Assembly (NCBI GenBank): GCA_030150505.1 | Contig: JASLFS010000084.1 | Coordinates: 1-5,966 of the forward strand | DNA from: Vitreoscilla sp. | GTDB lineage: Bacteria; Pseudomonadota; Gammaproteobacteria; Burkholderiales; Neisseriaceae | Reading direction: 5' to 3' | DNA: 5,966 nucleotides | Shown here: positions 1 to 5,887 of the stretch, one piece after another | Numbering within the stretch: position 1 is the stretch's first letter | Layout of the letters: each line of letters opens with the position of its first letter | Notes under the pieces: model-generated | Told to the model about the DNA's origin: nothing | The model's input: the letters and a program-made list of their open reading frames with translations, nothing else | Databases searched by the model: none | Made by a program: the position numbers and the translations under genes

Positions 1-1
1 T

Positions 2-2506
2 GAAGTCGGCTTTAAAAAAGCCTTACGCCAACTACGATTGCATGTTGTTACTCACATTATTTGTCGTGACCTTTGCCGTGTTTCCACATTGTCAGAAGTC
101 ACTCAAACCATTACCAATCTAGCCGAATTTACCATTGAACAATCATTACCATTTGCACAGCACATCTATCAACAGCGCTATGGCGAACCCATAGGTGCTT
201 ACACAACAGAACCCCAATCCTTAACAGTTATCGCCATGGGAAAAATGGGTGGCAACGAATTAAACGTTTCTTCTGATATCGATTTAGTTTTTACCTATCC
301 AGAATCAGGACAAACCAATGGTAAACGCAGCATTGATAACCAAGATTTTTTTATCAAAGTCGGTAAAAAACTCATCCAGCTAATCGACGACATCACCGAA
401 GATGGGCAAGTATTTCGGGTTGATATGCGATTGCGCCCCAATGGCGATTCAGGTGCATTAGCCATTAGCGAAAGCGCTTTAGAACAATACTTGATTACAC
501 AAGGACGAGAATGGGAACGATATGCTTGGCTAAAAGCCAGAGTCATTAGCGTTGGCAAAAATGGCATTACTTCATTGGTAAAACCCTTTGTTTACCGCAA
601 ATATTTAGACTTTTCGACTTACGAAGGCTTACGAGATTTACACCAGCAAATTCGCCACGAAGTTCTTAAAAAAGAAAAATTTGATAACATTAAATTAGGC
701 GCAGGCGGCATTCGAGAAATAGAATTTATTACCCAAGTTTTCCAGCTCATTCGAGGCGGACAACTGCCCGTTTTACAAAGAAAAGATACCCAAGGAACAT
801 TATCGCTATTGGGTCAATTAAACATTATTCCACCGCAATCTAGCCAAGAACTGCTAACGGCTTATCACTTTTTAAGAGATTGTGAACATCGTTTGCAATA
901 CTGGAATGATCAACAAACCCAAACATTGCCAACAGAAACTCAGCAACAACAAATTCTTGCGCAAAGCATGGGCTTTGAAAACTATGCAGCATTTTATCAA
1001 GGTTTAAATCAGCATCGCCATTTGGTTAATGATTTCTTCAATCAAATATTAACATTACCAGAAGAGAACCAAGCACAAGCAGAACATCCTTTATTGGTTA
1101 TTTGGCAAGATTTCCCCCATATCAAACCTGAATCAACTCACCTCTTTGAGCAACATGGCTTTGAAGAAAACTTATTAACTCGATTATCATTAATCCACGC
1201 CAGCCCAAAATACCAAGCTTTAAGCGACCAAGCTCAAAAGCGCTTTACCCAATTATTACCACTGATTTTCGACTTATGCCAAGTAGAAAAAAATGCCAAT
1301 GATGCTTTTCGTCGCAGCTTAGATTTTCTTGAAACCATTAGCCGCCGTACTGCTTATTTAGCCTTACTCATCGAACAACCCAAAGCGCTAACACAGCTGA
1401 TTCGCATCTTAGCCAGCAGTCAATGGATGGCAGATTATCTCAATCGCCATCCCATCTTAATTGATGAATTGCTAAGCAACAGTCTTTTTGATACCAACCA
1501 TGATTGGCTTACCTTAAAAAACAGTATCAATCAAAAACTACACAGTTTTAACAATGATATCGAAGGAAAAATGGATGCTTTACGCCACTTCCAGCATGCC
1601 CTTATCTTCCGATTGGCCGTACAAGATTTACGAGGATTATGGGCAGTAGAAGCCTTATCGGATGAACTATCGGCATTGGCCGATTGCATTATTGCCGTGG
1701 CAATTGAACACGCTTGGTTAAGCATTAAAAAAGCCCATCAAGCACAGCCTGATTTTGCTGTTATTGGTTATGGGCGCTTAGGCGGCAAAGAACTTGGTTA
1801 CGCTTCAGATTTGGATTTGGTTTATGTATATCAAGATTCCCATCCCGATGCCATCAACAATTACACCCGTTTAGCACAGCGCCTAACCAGCTGGTTATCC
1901 ACCACCACAGCAGCAGGCAACCTATACCAAGTTGATTTGCGCCTGCGCCCAGATGGAGATGCTGGTTTTGTTTGCACCGAGTTTTCCGCATTTTCCCGTT
2001 ACCAACATGAAAAAGCTTGGACTTGGGAACATCAAGCCCTCACGCGAGCTCGTTTTATAGCAGGCAGTGACAAAATTGGGCAGCAATTTGACCAACTAAG
2101 AAGTGATATTTTATGTCAACAACGCAATCTAACCACCTTAAAAAATGACATTTTGGACATGCGAACCAAAATGGAAAATACCCATCCTGCCGACATTCAC
2201 AAAGTTAAATATGCACGTGGTGGTGTGGTTGATATTGAATTCATGGTGCAATATCTGATTTTAGGATATGCCCATCAACATAAAGCACTGACCCAAAACC
2301 ATGGCAACATTGCCTTAGTTAATATCGCAGCGGAATATGGTTTATTTGATAAAAACTGGGTACCAGAAATTCAGGAAGCCTATCGCTATTACCGCAGCAT
2401 TCAGCATCAAGCATTGGTTAATCAAAATATTACCATTGAAGAATCGCCAAAACTGCAAAGCTATTACCAACAAGTTTCTCAAATCTGGCTGAAAGTATTT
2501 GCATAA
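2..2506 (+). CDS. glnE: Bifunctional glutamine synthetase adenylyltransferase/adenylyl-removing enzyme, 5'-truncated by the window edge
   Basis: GlnE adenylylates and deadenylylates glutamine synthetase (GlnA) under control of the PII protein, matching ammonia assimilation to nitrogen supply; it is cytoplasmic. The reading frame is open from the first full codon at position 2, so a TTG at 38 is not the true start. About 834 codons are visible. By comparison with E. coli GlnE (about 946 residues) roughly 80 N-terminal residues are missing. Two nucleotidyltransferase domains can be seen. The N-terminal adenylyl-removase domain has MGKMGGNELNVSSDIDLVF (from 236; metal-binding D-x-D at 275-283) and RVDMRLRPNGDSG. 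The C-terminal adenylyltransferase domain has GYGRLGGKELGYASDLDLVY (from 1766; D-x-D at 1808-1816) and QVDLRLRPDGDAG. Both catalytic aspartate pairs are intact. GAGGIREIEFITQ and ARGGVVDIEFMVQ are the matching downstream motifs of the two halves. No terminator follows, so transcription may continue into the next gene. The identification is very secure. Confidence 0.97.
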   Translation, partial: EVGFKKALRQLRLHVVTHIICRDLCRVSTLSEVTQTITNLAEFTIEQSLPFAQHIYQQRYGEPIGAYTTEPQSLTVIAMGKMGGNELNVSSDIDLVFTYPESGQTNGKRSIDNQDFFIKVGKKLIQLIDDITEDGQVFRVDMRLRPNGDSGALAISESALEQYLITQGREWERYAWLKARVISVGKNGITSLVKPFVYRKYLDFSTYEGLRDLHQQIRHEVLKKEKFDNIKLGAGGIREIEFITQVFQLIRGGQLPVLQRKDTQGTLSLLGQLNIIPPQSSQELLTAYHFLRDCEHRLQYWNDQQTQTLPTETQQQQILAQSMGFENYAAFYQGLNQHRHLVNDFFNQILTLPEENQAQAEHPLLVIWQDFPHIKPESTHLFEQHGFEENLLTRLSLIHASPKYQALSDQAQKRFTQLLPLIFDLCQVEKNANDAFRRSLDFLETISRRTAYLALLIEQPKALTQLIRILASSQWMADYLNRHPILIDELLSNSLFDTNHDWLTLKNSINQKLHSFNNDIEGKMDALRHFQHALIFRLAVQDLRGLWAVEALSDELSALADCIIAVAIEHAWLSIKKAHQAQPDFAVIGYGRLGGKELGYASDLDLVYVYQDSHPDAINNYTRLAQRLTSWLSTTTAAGNLYQVDLRLRPDGDAGFVCTEFSAFSRYQHEKAWTWEHQALTRARFIAGSDKIGQQFDQLRSDILCQQRNLTTLKNDILDMRTKMENTHPADIHKVKYARGGVVDIEFMVQYLILGYAHQHKALTQNHGNIALVNIAAEYGLFDKNWVPEIQEAYRYYRSIQHQALVNQNITIEESPKLQSYYQQVSQIWLKVFA

Positions 2507-2542
2507 CGTATCATCACAGAAAATCAATGATAAGAACTTAAA

Positions 2543-3901
2543 ATGAATATCAAACAATCCTTAGAAAAGCAGCAAACGCCGATAAGCTACTTCATCGTTA
2601 GCTTAACCATTCTCTATTCACTCTGGGTATTCTCAGGCGCAGAACTGGGCATTTTTCATGCAGATTACGATAGCTGGCGCATAGCGCAAGTCATCTTACT
2701 AACCATTATCTCCCTTGGGGGCTTAGTGGTTACGCCAATGCAATTTAGCAAAAAGATAACCAGCTTAATCTTCAGTATTTTTATATTAGGTCTTATTAGC
2801 ACCTATTTTAGCCATGATTTTGAACGCTCATTAGTTGATTTAGCACTATATTTCATGCTGTTTATAGCCACTTTAGTGTTAATGTCAGCTTGGCAAAACA
2901 TTCAGCACAAAGAAATTATGCTATTTATCTTGGCAATTACACCCTTACTCACCATCCTTTGGCTACCCGTTAATATCATGATGAATATTAGCAATCAGGA
3001 ATCATTATGGTGGTGGCACGGTGCATTTATCAACGTTCGTTATTTTGACGATACCTTACTACCGATTATCTTTATCGCCTTTTATCTAACAACATCACCC
3101 AAAATAAAACCGCTGCTTAAATGGCTACTTAGCATCGCTATTGGATTTTATTTATATGGTTTACTCAATGATGGAGCCAGAGCTCCATTACTAAGTTGTC
3201 TTATTGGTGCCATCACCATATTGATAATCAACCGCCCCGCTGTGAATAAATCGATTTTAAAGTATCTAATCATCAGCCTATTGGTTGCAATTTTATTATA
3301 TGCTGGCCAACATTTACTCTACACTCCAATCAACTCGATACTCTTTCGAGAAGTTCAATCCAGTTCTGGGCGTGTTGATTTATGGACAAATGCCATTTAT
3401 GCCTTATATAAATCTGGTTTTCAGCTATTATTAGGTTCAGGCGGTAACCCTATATCTGGATACATCATTAATGATGGTCGTAACCCAATGCACCCACATA
3501 ACTTTATCATCCAATGGTTATACGAATGGGGAATCCTGAGCACCCTATCAATACTAGCTCTGGTTACGTTATTAATTAAGCATACTTTTAAACAACGGTT
3601 GACGATTCCCAATTATTTGCTAGTTGGTTTAATCGCCATTGCTATCGACGCCCTACTTTCAGGCTCATGGGTTTACCCAATGAGCCAAATAAACTGCATC
3701 TTATTAATGTCCTTAGCATTTAGCCATACCAAAGAGCCCCAACAAAATCACCCATTAACCTCAATACATTTACTAACCATCGCCATGGCTTGCTTCATGA
3801 TGCTCTTCTTAAGCCCTATTCTTAACGAAAAAATCAATCCACATTTCACCGATAGTGAACACAAACAAAGTGCCCCTCGCTTCTGGTTAAATGGCAAATG
3901 A
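2543..3901 (+). CDS. Multi-pass membrane protein of the O-antigen ligase / pilin O-oligosaccharyltransferase family (TfpO/PilO/PglL-like)
   Basis: The 452-residue protein is very hydrophobic, with roughly 11-13 predicted membrane segments (for example near 15-32, 45-64, 71-89, 96-114, 190-206, 213-229, 238-255, 332-346, 357-375 and 408-425). Between about 256 and 330 lies a large polar loop, expected to be periplasmic. It carries the Wzy_C-type signatures GRVDLW (276-281), LLGSGGN and HPHNFIIQWLYEWG (317-330). The histidine of the H-N motif corresponds to the residue important in WaaL and PglL enzymes. NVRYFDD (164-170) and GARAP (211-215) also fit the family. Such enzymes move a lipid-linked glycan onto lipopolysaccharide or onto protein. 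Because a pilin array follows, and TfpO genes of Pseudomonas and Acinetobacter adjoin pilA, I infer a pilin glycosyltransferase; O-antigen ligase or polymerase is the alternative. The ATG start has only a weak upstream ribosome site. It lies 36 nt after glnE, with which it is probably co-transcribed. Confidence 0.8.
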   Translation: MNIKQSLEKQQTPISYFIVSLTILYSLWVFSGAELGIFHADYDSWRIAQVILLTIISLGGLVVTPMQFSKKITSLIFSIFILGLISTYFSHDFERSLVDLALYFMLFIATLVLMSAWQNIQHKEIMLFILAITPLLTILWLPVNIMMNISNQESLWWWHGAFINVRYFDDTLLPIIFIAFYLTTSPKIKPLLKWLLSIAIGFYLYGLLNDGARAPLLSCLIGAITILIINRPAVNKSILKYLIISLLVAILLYAGQHLLYTPINSILFREVQSSSGRVDLWTNAIYALYKSGFQLLLGSGGNPISGYIINDGRNPMHPHNFIIQWLYEWGILSTLSILALVTLLIKHTFKQRLTIPNYLLVGLIAIAIDALLSGSWVYPMSQINCILLMSLAFSHTKEPQQNHPLTSIHLLTIAMACFMMLFLSPILNEKINPHFTDSEHKQSAPRFWLNGK

Positions 3902-3914
3902 CAACTATCTAACA

Positions 3915-3954
3915 AATGACATTTTTTGTTACTTTTGTGACAAAAAATGTCATT
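3915..3954 (+). terminator. 40-nt near-perfect hairpin, possible terminator overlapping activator sites
   Basis: AATGACATTTTTTGT (3915-3929) is the exact reverse complement of ACAAAAAATGTCATT (3940-3954). The interior T3930-G3939, A3931-T3938 and C3932-G3937 can also pair, leaving a TTTT loop. It begins 14 nt after the stop of the membrane-protein gene, so it could end that transcript. The stem is AT-rich and no run of T follows directly, so it is not a classic rho-independent terminator. The same bases form the paired activator sites of the first pilin promoter, and the hairpin may simply result from those sites. Confidence 0.45.
3917..3952 (+). promoter_or_regulatory. Paired upstream activator sites (TGAC-N7-GTCA type) of pilin gene 1
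   Basis: Site A is 3917-3931 (TGAC-N7-GTTA, one mismatch in the right half). Site B is 3938-3952 (TGAC-N7-GTCA, perfect). Their starts are 21 bp apart, two helical turns, and the pair ends 64 bp before the -24 element. The same arrangement precedes the two other pilin genes. The position, about -120 to -90, fits an enhancer-binding activator of sigma-54 such as PilR of the PilS-PilR system. The identity of the activator is inferred from the family, not seen. Confidence 0.75.
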
Positions 3955-4016
3955 CCAATGCCATATAATTTTTTATCAAAAAATCTTTTTTTCAAAAAAA
4001 CAATAATTTATGATTT

Positions 4017-4032
4017 TGGCATAGCGCTTGCT
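4017..4032 (+). promoter_or_regulatory. Sigma-54 (-24/-12) promoter of pilin gene 1
   Basis: TGGCAT-AGCGC-TTGCT matches the sigma-54 consensus TGGCAY-N5-TTGCW at every defined position, with the required GG and GC dinucleotides. Transcription should start about 12 nt after the GC, near 4043, giving a leader of about 54 nt. Sigma-54 control of pilA through PilS-PilR is well established in Pseudomonas and related T4P bacteria. Confidence 0.9.
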
Positions 4033-4050
4033 TATGTCAGACAGGTATTC

Positions 4051-4077
4051 AGTGAGCAACTTCACTATACTTAACTT
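4051..4077 (+). promoter_or_regulatory. Leader of pilin 1: small hairpin plus conserved ATACTTAACTT block
   Basis: AGTGA (4051-4055) can pair with TCACT (4062-4066), and ATACTTAACTT follows directly at 4067-4077, ending 19 nt before the start codon. The 11-nt block recurs at the same place before the other two pilin genes. Its role is unknown; mRNA stability or translation control is possible. The ribosome site GGA at 4086-4088 lies 8 nt before the ATG and is weaker than the AAGGA of the other two copies. Confidence 0.5.
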
Positions 4078-4096
4078 ATGAACTTGGAAAAAAAGA

Positions 4097-4624
4097 ATGA
4101 AAACATTACAAAAAGGTTTTACCCTAATCGAATTAATGATCGTTATTGCAATTATCGGTGTATTGGCTGCTATTGCTATGCCAATGTACGGTGACTATGT
4201 GACTAAATCACAAGTAACTCGTGTAAACAGCGAATTAGCTGCCCGTAAAACATTAATCGATGCCGCTATTTTTGAAGGTGAAAAACCTGTACTTGGTAGC
4301 ACAGCAACAGATTCAGAAGAAGGTCAAGCACCATTGGGTTTAGTTGATGGCAATGGTTCAAATGAGAAATTTGGAGAAGAAGTAACCTCTGGCATTACGT
4401 CAAACATGCTTGGTTCTATCCAAATTGCTGATTACTCAGCAGACAATGGCGCAGGTGATATGATTGCTAAATTTGGTAATAAAGCATCTACTGGTATTCA
4501 TGATGTAAAAATTACCCTTCACCGTACAGCAGATGGCGTATGGTCATGTAATGTAGATCATTCAGCTGCTGGTGATGCTTGGAAATCTAAATTCATGCCA
4601 TCTGGTTGTTCTGCTGCTAGCTAA
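4097..4624 (+). CDS. Type IVa major pilin, copy 1
   Basis: A 175-residue prepilin. The leader MKTLQKG is followed by FTLIELMIVIAIIGVLAAIA, the class III signal cut by prepilin peptidase (PilD) after Gly7. The mature protein starts with Phe, which is normally N-methylated, and has Glu at position 5, needed for filament assembly. The conserved hydrophobic helix is followed by a variable middle and a C-terminal pair of cysteines (C151 and C171) that should form the D-region disulfide. The ending WKSKFMPSGCSAAS resembles the WKSKFVPTGC ending of Moraxella-type pilins. The C-terminal residue is serine, a possible glycosylation site for the linked TfpO-like enzyme. The gene has its own sigma-54 promoter and terminator, so it is a single-gene unit. 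It is clearly homologous to copy 2, with a different central region. It is pilA/fimA-like; which copy is the main expressed pilin cannot be told from sequence. Confidence 0.95.
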   Translation: MKTLQKGFTLIELMIVIAIIGVLAAIAMPMYGDYVTKSQVTRVNSELAARKTLIDAAIFEGEKPVLGSTATDSEEGQAPLGLVDGNGSNEKFGEEVTSGITSNMLGSIQIADYSADNGAGDMIAKFGNKASTGIHDVKITLHRTADGVWSCNVDHSAAGDAWKSKFMPSGCSAAS

Positions 4625-4649
4625 TATTACAATATCTAAGTAAAGCACC

Positions 4650-4684
4650 AAAGCACTGGATTATTACAATCCGGTGCTTTTATA
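4650..4684 (+). terminator. Rho-independent terminator after pilin 1
   Basis: AAAGCACTGGATT (4650-4662) pairs with AATCCGGTGCTTT (4668-4680), a 13-bp stem with one T-G wobble and a 5-nt loop. The 3' arm runs into TTTTAT. It begins 25 nt after the pilin stop codon and should separate pilin 1 from pilin 2. Confidence 0.88.
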
Positions 4685-4825
4685 TTCCCCTAAACAGCAC
4701 ACTATCACCCTGATGATTATCCATAAGCCATTTATCGAGATAAGACAAAAATAACAGCTAAAATACCACAAAAAACCAACATATACCATTGTAAATAATA
4801 GTTAAATTTCACAAATAAAACCCAA
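4685..4825. other. AT-rich spacer with no recognised feature
   Basis: This is the part of the 381-base gap between pilins 1 and 2 that lies between the terminator and the activator sites. I see no convincing coding frame, RNA gene, insertion sequence or inverted repeat. Its last part, just before the activator sites (TTGTAA, an A/T-rich run, then AAAACCC), resembles the equivalent stretch before pilin 3, so the duplicated unit may reach slightly beyond the activator sites. Confidence 0.5.
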
Positions 4826-4861
4826 TGACATAAATCGTCACAAATATGACGCATATCGTCA
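4826..4861 (+). promoter_or_regulatory. Paired upstream activator sites of pilin gene 2
   Basis: Two perfect palindromic sites, TGAC-ATAAATC-GTCA (4826-4840) and TGAC-GCATATC-GTCA (4847-4861), have starts 21 bp apart and end 64 bp before the -24 element. Half-sites, spacer length, pair spacing and distance to the promoter match the first pilin unit and nearly match the third (63 bp there). They are the probable binding place of a dimeric sigma-54 activator; PilR is the natural candidate by analogy. Confidence 0.8.
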
Positions 4862-4925
4862 ACTCATATCCTTAAAAACACAACGAATTATAAAAATGCC
4901 ATTTAAATACAATTGCTTACAAAAT

Positions 4926-4941
4926 TGGCATAGTATTTGCA
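4926..4941 (+). promoter_or_regulatory. Sigma-54 (-24/-12) promoter of pilin gene 2
   Basis: TGGCAT-AGTAT-TTGCA is a full match to the sigma-54 consensus. The expected start of transcription is near 4952. The distance from the end of the -12 element to the pilin ATG (64 nt between) is identical to that of pilin 1. Confidence 0.92.
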
Positions 4942-4959
4942 TAATAAATAATGCAAGCA

Positions 4960-4998
4960 GTGAAGAAAATTCACGATACTTAACTTAAACAACAAGGA
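4960..4998 (+). promoter_or_regulatory. Leader of pilin 2: hairpin, conserved ATACTTAACTT block and ribosome site
   Basis: GTGAA (4960-4964) pairs with TTCAC (4970-4974) around a 5-nt loop. ATACTTAACTT follows at 4976-4986 and a good ribosome site AAGGA at 4994-4998, 7 nt before the ATG. Order and spacing match pilin 1. From ATACTTAACTT through AACAAGGATAAAA the leader is nearly the same as in pilin 3. Confidence 0.55.
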
Positions 4999-5005
4999 TA
5001 AAATA

Positions 5006-5545
5006 ATGAAAACATTACAAAAAGGTTTTACTTTAATTGAGTTGATGATTGTTATCGCAATTATCGGTGTACTAGCTGCTATCGCAATGCCTATGTACGG
5101 TGACTACGTGACTAAATCACAAATGACTCGTGTCAACAGTGAATTGGCTGCCCGTAAAACATTAATCGACGCTGCAATCTTTGAAGGTGAGCGACCTGTT
5201 CTTGGTACCGTTGCCCAAGATGGAGATGCTGGTGATGGCGAAGCACCTTTGGGTTTTGTAGAAGGCAGTGCTGATAACGGGACCTTTGTACCCGTAACAG
5301 CAACAGCTCCTACTATATTAACCTCCAACATGCTTGGTGCAATCGAAATTTCTAATTTTTCAGATAATAATGGTGCAGGAGCAATGGTTGCTACATTAGG
5401 TAACAAAGCTTCTACTGGTATCCACGGTGTTGAAATTCACATGACTCGTACAGCTGATGGTGTATGGAAATGTGATGTAAAACGCACTATTGCTGGTACT
5501 GCTTGGAAATCTAAATTCATGCCATCTGGTTGTTCTGATAGCTAA
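5006..5545 (+). CDS. Type IVa major pilin, copy 2
   Basis: A 179-residue prepilin with the same leader (MKTLQKG) and N-terminal helix as copy 1. It is expected to be processed by PilD before Phe8, with Glu at mature position 5. C156 and C176 form the predicted D-region disulfide with the same 19-residue separation as copy 1, and the end WKSKFMPSGCSDS again finishes in serine. The middle, from about residue 60 to 110, differs from copy 1 in sequence and by a few inserted residues, while GNKASTGIH and RTADGVW are shared. Most nucleotide differences in the shared N-terminal part are synonymous, so the two copies are not a very recent duplication overall. It has its own activator sites, sigma-54 promoter, AAGGA ribosome site and strong terminator. 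It is probably a structural pilin that can be expressed, perhaps an alternative major pilin. Confidence 0.95.
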   Translation: MKTLQKGFTLIELMIVIAIIGVLAAIAMPMYGDYVTKSQMTRVNSELAARKTLIDAAIFEGERPVLGTVAQDGDAGDGEAPLGFVEGSADNGTFVPVTATAPTILTSNMLGAIEISNFSDNNGAGAMVATLGNKASTGIHGVEIHMTRTADGVWKCDVKRTIAGTAWKSKFMPSGCSDS

Positions 5546-5564
5546 TTAGCATATAAACAATACC

Positions 5565-5596
5565 AAAGCGCTGAGTTTTAAACTCAGCGCTTTTTT
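5565..5596 (+). terminator. Strong rho-independent terminator after pilin 2
   Basis: AAAGCGCTGAGTT pairs perfectly with AACTCAGCGCTTT around a 3-nt loop, and the 3' arm ends in a run of six T. It starts 20 nt after the pilin stop codon. Position and leading AAAGC resemble the terminator of pilin 1, but the stem sequence differs. Confidence 0.95.
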
Positions 5597-5709
5597 CTTC
5601 AGCATGACAACCTTCTTACAGCTCATAACAACACAATTAAATATCCCAACATATTTGTCAAAATAATCAACTATCTTATTGTAATTTAATATTTTTTTTA
5701 AAAACCCTA
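5597..5709. other. AT-rich spacer with no recognised feature
   Basis: This is the part of the 342-base gap between pilins 2 and 3 that lies between the terminator and the activator sites. It contains poly-A/T runs (for example 5688-5704). I find no convincing gene, RNA or inverted repeat in it. A minus-strand open frame that covers it (5546-5770) is treated as chance. Confidence 0.5.
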
Positions 5710-5745
5710 TGACATTAACCGTCACTAACATGACATATATGGTCA
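5710..5745 (+). promoter_or_regulatory. Paired upstream activator sites of pilin gene 3
   Basis: TGAC-ATTAACC-GTCA (5710-5724) and TGAC-ATATATG-GTCA (5731-5745) are two perfect half-site pairs with starts 21 bp apart. They end 63 bp before the -24 element. This is the third occurrence of the module; the flanking ACCC(A/T)ATGAC and the bases after the second site (AATC/ATATCC) are also close to those of unit 2. Confidence 0.8.
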
Positions 5746-5808
5746 ATGAATCCTTTTCCAAAATCCACACATATTTAATTAACCTTAAAATACAAATAGT
5801 TACAATAT

Positions 5809-5824
5809 TGGCATGGTATTTGCA
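5809..5824 (+). promoter_or_regulatory. Sigma-54 (-24/-12) promoter of pilin gene 3
   Basis: TGGCAT-GGTAT-TTGCA matches the sigma-54 consensus. The bases just upstream (TTACAATAT) are almost the same as before pilin 2 (TTACAAAAT). The predicted start of transcription is near 5835, about 53 nt before the pilin ATG. Confidence 0.92.
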
Positions 5825-5856
5825 CTATAACCAATGTATTGATTATAAAAATTACA

Positions 5857-5879
5857 ATACTTAACTTAGACAACAAGGA
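5857..5879 (+). promoter_or_regulatory. Leader of pilin 3: conserved ATACTTAACTT block and ribosome site
   Basis: ATACTTAACTT is at 5857-5867 and AAGGA at 5875-5879, 8 nt before the ATG. Unlike units 1 and 2, no clean short hairpin precedes the block, since the bases at the equivalent place (ATTG ... CAAT) pair only at the ends. The 11-nt block is therefore better conserved than the hairpin. Confidence 0.5.
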
Positions 5880-5887
5880 TAAAAATA

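Noticed and set aside
38..40. TTG at 38 as the start codon of glnE
   Set aside because: The same frame is open to the window edge and the upstream codons (EVGFKKALRQLRL) continue the known GlnE N-terminal region, so the gene is simply cut by the edge.
295..567. Minus-strand open frames inside glnE and the membrane-protein gene (also 1531-1725, 2342-2557, 3421-3612)
   Set aside because: All are shadows of conserved coding sequence on the + strand.
3960..4016. Possible IHF site between activator sites and the sigma-54 promoter of pilin 1 (TATCAAAAAATC)
   Set aside because: The right half does not fit the IHF consensus and no matching site is present in units 2 and 3; the AT-rich DNA may bend by itself.
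5104..5406. Minus-strand open frame of 100 codons inside pilin 2
   Set aside because: It lies wholly opposite a well-supported pilin gene, resembles no protein I know, and has no sign of its own promoter or ribosome site.
3917..5745. TGAC/GTCA repeats as a CRISPR array or mobile-element ends
   Set aside because: The repeats are short, occur only in pairs at a fixed place before each promoter, and no cas gene, transposase or target duplication is present.
5546..5770. Minus-strand open frame of 74 codons in the gap between pilins 2 and 3
   Set aside because: It crosses the strong terminator and the activator sites of pilin 3, its composition simply reflects AT-rich DNA, and no family is recognisable.
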